From: Glandiceps talaboti
Taxonomy: Eukaryota > Hemichordata > Enteropneusta > Spengelidae
Reading direction: 5' to 3'
Length of the DNA stretch: 64,000 nucleotides
NCBI RefSeq assembly: GCF_964340395.1
Contig: NC_135571.1
Location: 12,674,940 to 12,738,939, forward strand
Below the pieces are notes generated by a model. The model ran no database searches. It had not been told where the DNA came from and saw only the letters and a list, made by a program, of their open reading frames with translations. Below, piece after piece: positions 59,140 through 64,000 of the stretch. Position 1 is the stretch's first letter, and the number at the start of each line of letters is the position of its first letter. Position numbers and translations under genes: made by a program.

Positions 59140-59275
59140 ATACTGTAAACCTAGGTATTTTGGTAACTTAGAAAACTTTGCGTTTTGCAGTCTTGAGCTA
59201 TTTTGACTAATTATTAGATTAGCATACATTGTCTTCATGTACAAGAAGACATTTTAGTCACTCCTTATTTTTTGT
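59140..59275 (+). repeat. Single copy of the sequence amplified at 50.0-50.6 kb
   Basis: TACTGTAAACCTAGGTATTT through CAAGAAGACATTTTAGTCACTC matches about 49981-50120, including sequence left of the array that is not repeated there. Confidence 0.8.
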
Positions 59276-59610
59276 GTGTTTTTGTTGCTGTCCAGCGATA
59301 TAAGCGAAAATAAGAGAAAATTTCCCCAGAGCCCCCAGCGGTGAGTCTGGGTAACCGAGTCTACTGACTGGATAACAAAAACACAATTTTCTATTGCAGA
59401 GGATGATTTATGTACTGGAATCAAATTCAACCTTGGCACATGTTCAAGTTTCTCACAATGAATAGATTGTTTAATTACAAGTTTATTAAACTGGATTTAA
59501 TGATTAAGTGTTAATTAAAATACCCACAATAGTGTATTGTATTGTCCGAGGTTCTTCAAGCTGTCATGAATTTGTAATTACCGTGTTTGGGGTTCACACA
59601 TGACGCTGTT

Positions 59611-59900
59611 TATTTATTTATTTATTTATTTATTCAGGTAAACCAACGGGCATAAAGCCCATTTACATAAGGCACCTTTAGAAACAAATAAGGAAAAACA
59701 AGCACTAAAAAGATAAAACAAGGGGTAGCAATAACAGAAGTGACATGACATAAAAGGCAAACACAGAAATAAAAACAACAAAACAGGAAAAATTATTAAA
59801 AACACGCAGCCTGAAGCACACGCCGAAAGGCAGAAACTGGACTAATTAAATCTTATACATATCGCCAAACACCCAGTTGGAGAGAATCTTATTATTGCAA
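59611..59900 (-). mobile_element. Probable LINE 3' end with (TAAA)n tail
   Basis: On the minus strand, GGGCTTTATGCCCGTTGG is followed by TTTACCTGAATAAATAAATA, the kind of 3' end seen in CR1/L2 elements. The upstream sequence (to about 60.5 kb) contains no reverse-transcriptase motif that I recognise, so the extent is unsure. Confidence 0.4.
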
Positions 59901-61078
59901 TAGCTGACATTGACGTCAAGACAATAATTTAGACGTGCTTTTATATATTTACGCCATCTCGTTTCAATAGGTATTGCTATCATTAATTATTCCTGGGAAT
60001 AAGAGACTTTAGTGATGAGGGCATCCCGTTTTAGATAAGACGGAAGAATGTCATGACTCTACATGTTTAGTTAAAAGATAGCGTGGCTGGAAAATAATTG
60101 TCCTCAAGGCGTCCTTTTGTTTCAAATTCACGGGCGCTTCACGTAATTTACATATAGTCATGTTTAGACAATAGACATTCCTGGATTATTAGTGATTTGT
60201 AAAATTTAAAGACTCGCTTTCTGGCCTTGGGGTGAGGGAGTCAATTCCTGGCTCTGCCCTTGGGGCGAAGTCGCCAGAGCCTTGATAAATAAAGTCTATG
60301 TTCCAGTTCATACCACACATATCGTCTCGTATGCAGTTTAAGCTTATCATTCCATTCCACTACAAGCCTTGCCGTCTTCCGAAAGATTTCATACAGCATC
60401 AAGATCTGTCCGTGGGATCGAATCGTAAAGAGAGATCTTGAGATTTGATAGCACGGACAGTATGAACCTCTCGGCCATACACAAATTTAATATATGGTTC
60501 AAAAATCAATAACTGCTCGAATGTCATGATGTACGTGTTGTTATTTTGAAGAGTTTACCTCACAAGTATTTGTTGGTGGGTGTTTACAGTCTCGTGGTCG
60601 ATGCGAAGCAATGGGGCGTGAGAAACAGAAAAAAACAGGCATCGGGAGATATGGCGGGAGATTGTAAATATGCGGTGTTCTACTTCACCTTTGGTCGAGG
60701 AGATACACTTAAAGTACATTGAGAGGGACGTCGTCTCCAAAATAAAAAAGAACACAACATTTCATGGGTACTAAGTTATGGCACAGATAACTAACACATA
60801 CTTGTCTGTGGTTATGGACACTCCAAAGGGTGACTTTTATGACACGGTCAACTCTATGGTGGGCGCATATTTACTCCAGTGGACGATTTTCAGATTCAAA
60901 CAACGGCTAGTCTATAGTTTTGTTAGTCTTGCTGCTAGACGTTCGGGCTTTCTTTTGATGCTATAACTATAAGCGAACGAAGTTCGCATGTGAGGGCTTG
61001 TCCGTCCTCGATAGCGTTGTTCGGCTGTGTGTCGTATTTTATCGGAAAAACATCCGAGGGCTAGCTGATAGACTATAG

Positions 61079-61130
<52 letters not shown>

Positions 61131-61145
61131 ATGTATGTATGTATG

Positions 61146-61176
<31 letters not shown>

Positions 61177-63516
61177 TGTGTATATATATGTGTGTGCGCA
61201 TGCGTGCGTGCATGCGTACGTGCGTATGTGTATGCATGTGTGTGCGTGCATGTGTGCGTGTTTTGTTTTATTTTGCGAGACATAAGTGAAACTTTGAAAT
61301 GTCAAGTATCACGTGACTAAAATTAGCTGAGTATCTTCAAGAGTCACTGGTTGACCTGGATATTGTTGTTGCGTTGAGTGGACATAGTCATGGTCAACCA
61401 TCAAAGATACTATTGAATAATGTAAGTACCCATACTTCAAATTTGTCTAATACTACATGGAAGTCATATCAACAGGTGGTTAGTGTTAATATACACCAAT
61501 CGGTTGCTATGGTTTTCAAGTATTTCAATGTTTGGTTTCTAACGGCAGATAGAGCAAGAAAGGCTTCCTTCCGGGGGGGGGGCATTCGAGGTGATATATC
61601 TAAATATCGAAGACACTTGTCATAGCCTTGCTATCTAAGACTCTATACCTGTAGAACAAACCACAGTTTGATAGTATAGTCTAGCATCCAGTCGTGTGGA
61701 GATTTTACTCTCGCTTCCCCCATTACCCCCCCCCCCCACAAACACACATGGGGTGGGGAAAGTGACAGTAAAATCCACATGTCTGGAATCCAGGCATGAG
61801 ATTGCCATCCGCCACAGTATAATTTTTCTGCTGCAGCAATGACGCCTCTGCGCATGCGCCTGTTAAGCGTTGCCGTAAAAAGGCTTGAGTTTTACGACGA
61901 AAGAGATAGTAAAACCGTGGCAACGTGGGCTAAATCTAGTATATGAAAGTTATCTTAAAATTAACATGTATTTGTATCATATATTGAGCAATTGATATAG
62001 AAACTAAACTGCAACAAAAATAACACAGAACCGAAACTTGATAAAAGTCACACCCAGTTTCGTCACAACACCTTATCATTGTCATCTGTGATATTGAATC
62101 TAGTCTAGATGTAGACGATAATGACGTCATCAGTTTGGAGAACGGCAGATCAGACCACGCCCACAACTGCTGATCTGTCAGTCTAGTCTAGATGCTATCC
62201 ATACCATCGAACCTCAAGATCTGAGGTGAAGAGATGAGTGAATATGACGGGTAACCATGGTAACATCTAGAATAGTGATAATATAAGTTAAACCCAGAGA
62301 CATACGTTGTCTTGGTATATCTCACACTGTGGTTTGAATAGCTTGAGATAGTATTGAAAGACCTTGACAGGTTTCTTGGCTGTCATGACGACATATCGTT
62401 CTAATATATCATCACTATGACCACTGTATATCACGCGTGTCACTGTGACGTCATCACGTGACTTACTGGATAAATTTTAATATTTGCTGTCCGTGATCCG
62501 TTAGATCGCCAAGATTTCAACTATAATTTCGAATTTGCTATTGCACTCGTCTTCACAGTCCACTTAGACTTTTTATCTTGAAGCTAGTCACGCGCAAAGG
62601 AGTAAATTTTAGTTTTAAAGTTTAAGTTATTGCCGAGAATATAATTGTGCCCGCAGTTAAAATTCCATGAATTCCATTACACAGACTACTTAAATTTACT
62701 CGCCATATTGGACCTAATTTGGTGACATAAGTCTATTGATTGTTTTTTAGTTGATTGAATGTGATCCATTCTACAGGTGCCAAAATTTCCTTTCCCGCTG
62801 TCGCAAAGAACTGTTGCTGGGGAAATGTTCCAAAGCTGCCGTAAACAGGGCTGATACTTTAGTTGTTTTAACGACAATACATTTACGACAATTCACTGCA
62901 GTGATTTGGAAATACCTGACTAACAAGTGGGTTCCACGCAACACTGGTTTGTACACGTGTAGCATATTAATCAAACACCATATTTGGTTATATGTGTCTT
63001 GTTTATTTAAGATTGTGTATATCTCAGACGGTACATGTTTATAAAATGTAAATATAAAAGTATAATAATGCAATATACAAATCATGGATAAATAAATAAT
63101 CCTCATTTTATAAACCTTACGAATAATCGTACTGTTTTATGACAACTCACATTCAAATACTGTACATACATTGTTGAGTTTTGTACAAACGGGCAGTAGT
63201 TAAGAGTTGTTATTCCGGGCTACATATTGGCACTCATAGTAGGCATGTATATAGTTGAGGTACAATTCACCTGTTGATGATAGGCAATAACCATAGACAG
63301 TACTAGTCTTGTGTTGTCTTGGTTACTACTGGGACTATCATAAACTATTCTTATGATGTAAGTTGGCAATTCTGTCTGGCAAGACGTGTGACATGTGATC
63401 ATCAAATATACTGGAGGAATGTTCCGGCGTCTAAATTGTTCTCTTTTGACTTGGAATGTTATTTATAATATACCTTAAAGAAATATGTAAGGGGTGACGA
63501 GTATATTGAGTAGGGC
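59901..63516. other. Gene-free stretch
   Basis: No supported gene. It holds a (GT)n-(ATGT)n microsatellite at 61083-61175 followed by a GTGC/GCAT-rich tract to 61260, a C-run at about 61726-61739, and two partial duplications around TCTAGTCTAGATG near 62.1 and 62.18 kb. Short open frames at 60.78-60.97, 61.33-61.62 and 62.75-63.04 kb have no recognisable domain. Confidence 0.5.
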
Positions 63517-63520
63517 TGCA

Positions 63521-63624
<104 letters not shown>

Positions 63625-63736
63625 ACACATACTAAGCTTTTTCATTTGAATATTAATTATACAATATGGTAAAGTGTTACTGGCCAAGACTTTTCGCTCG
63701 TGCTTTTACAGAGCTGCCTCAGTAGGCTCCACAGCT

Positions 63737-63761
63737 ACAGGTACTCGAATCAATCTGTATG

Positions 63762-63842
<81 letters not shown>

Positions 63843-63975
63843 GACTGGATGTAGATAAAACCACATAAAAGTGCTCAATACGGGTAGTAGAGCGAATTAT
63901 ATATATATATATATATAGTCTTATTTACTATACATATTTCTTTTAAAAATCATACAGATTGATTCGAGTACCTGT
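63737..63975. repeat. 25-bp perfect inverted repeat around (AT)n tracts
   Basis: 63737-63761 (ACAGGTACTCGAATCAATCT...) and 63951-63975 are exact reverse complements. The 189 bp between them hold two (AT)n tracts and a short unique core. It may be a MITE or part of a larger element cut by the window end. Confidence 0.85.
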
Positions 63976-64000
63976 GGTAAGCCCATCATACTAATTATCG

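Noticed and set aside
60300-60755. Minus-strand frames (TFEQLLIFEPYIKFVYGREV and following)
   Set aside because: Short, broken by stops, and without a family I recognise. They may be element debris upstream of the LINE-like tail at 59.6 kb.
61330-61421. Possible exon reading ...LSGHSHGQPSKILLNN before a strong GTAAGT
   Set aside because: The acceptor side has no pyrimidine tract, an in-frame stop lies just upstream, and no partner exon was found.

Overview
This is an AT-rich stretch of animal nuclear DNA. GT-AG introns, many dispersed repeats, microsatellites and tandem arrays fill most of it, and only four gene models have solid support. The gene content (a SVIP homologue, a phosphoethanolamine methyltransferase of the type kept by many invertebrates, and a Shisa/CYYR1/WBP1-like adaptor) and the repeat content (CR1/L2-like LINE pieces, a tRNA-derived SINE, hAT, PIF/Harbinger and Tc1/mariner-like MITEs) suggest a marine invertebrate, probably a deuterostome. 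The species cannot be fixed from the sequence alone. There is no operon, CRISPR array, phage or bacterial feature.

Layout. 0.1-4.8 kb: a minus-strand gene of two coding exons encoding a lysine-rich, coiled-coil protein of 421 residues that I do not recognise. 4.8-9.5 kb: intergenic. 9.46-13.4 kb: the SVIP gene on the plus strand (four coding exons, 82 residues) with a long 3' UTR, head-to-head with the first gene. 13.4-33.2 kb: about 20 kb without a supported gene, holding MITEs, a long dispersed repeat, two broken LINE copies and several fold-back hairpins. 33.46-38.2 kb: a five-exon phosphoethanolamine methyltransferase gene (255 residues). 40.6-42.3 kb: two minisatellites, followed by a 2.1 kb hAT-like element. 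45.4-52.8 kb: a five-exon gene for a 150-residue single-pass membrane protein with a cysteine-rich ectodomain and two PPxY motifs, one of them on a 21-nt microexon. 53-64 kb: a SINE, MITEs, CCAAT-containing and other tandem arrays, and long (AT)n tracts.

The four genes share no evident pathway: a p97/VCP regulator, a phosphocholine-synthesis enzyme, a WW-domain-binding membrane adaptor and an unknown. Two observations bear most directly on genes. A 56-bp tandem repeat has multiplied the 5' splice site of methyltransferase exon 2, and a microexon in the membrane adaptor can add or remove a WW-binding motif without changing frame. Between 40.6 and 56.8 kb, eight unrelated minisatellite arrays occupy close to a third of the DNA. 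At least two of them grew from dispersed sequences that also exist as single copies nearby.
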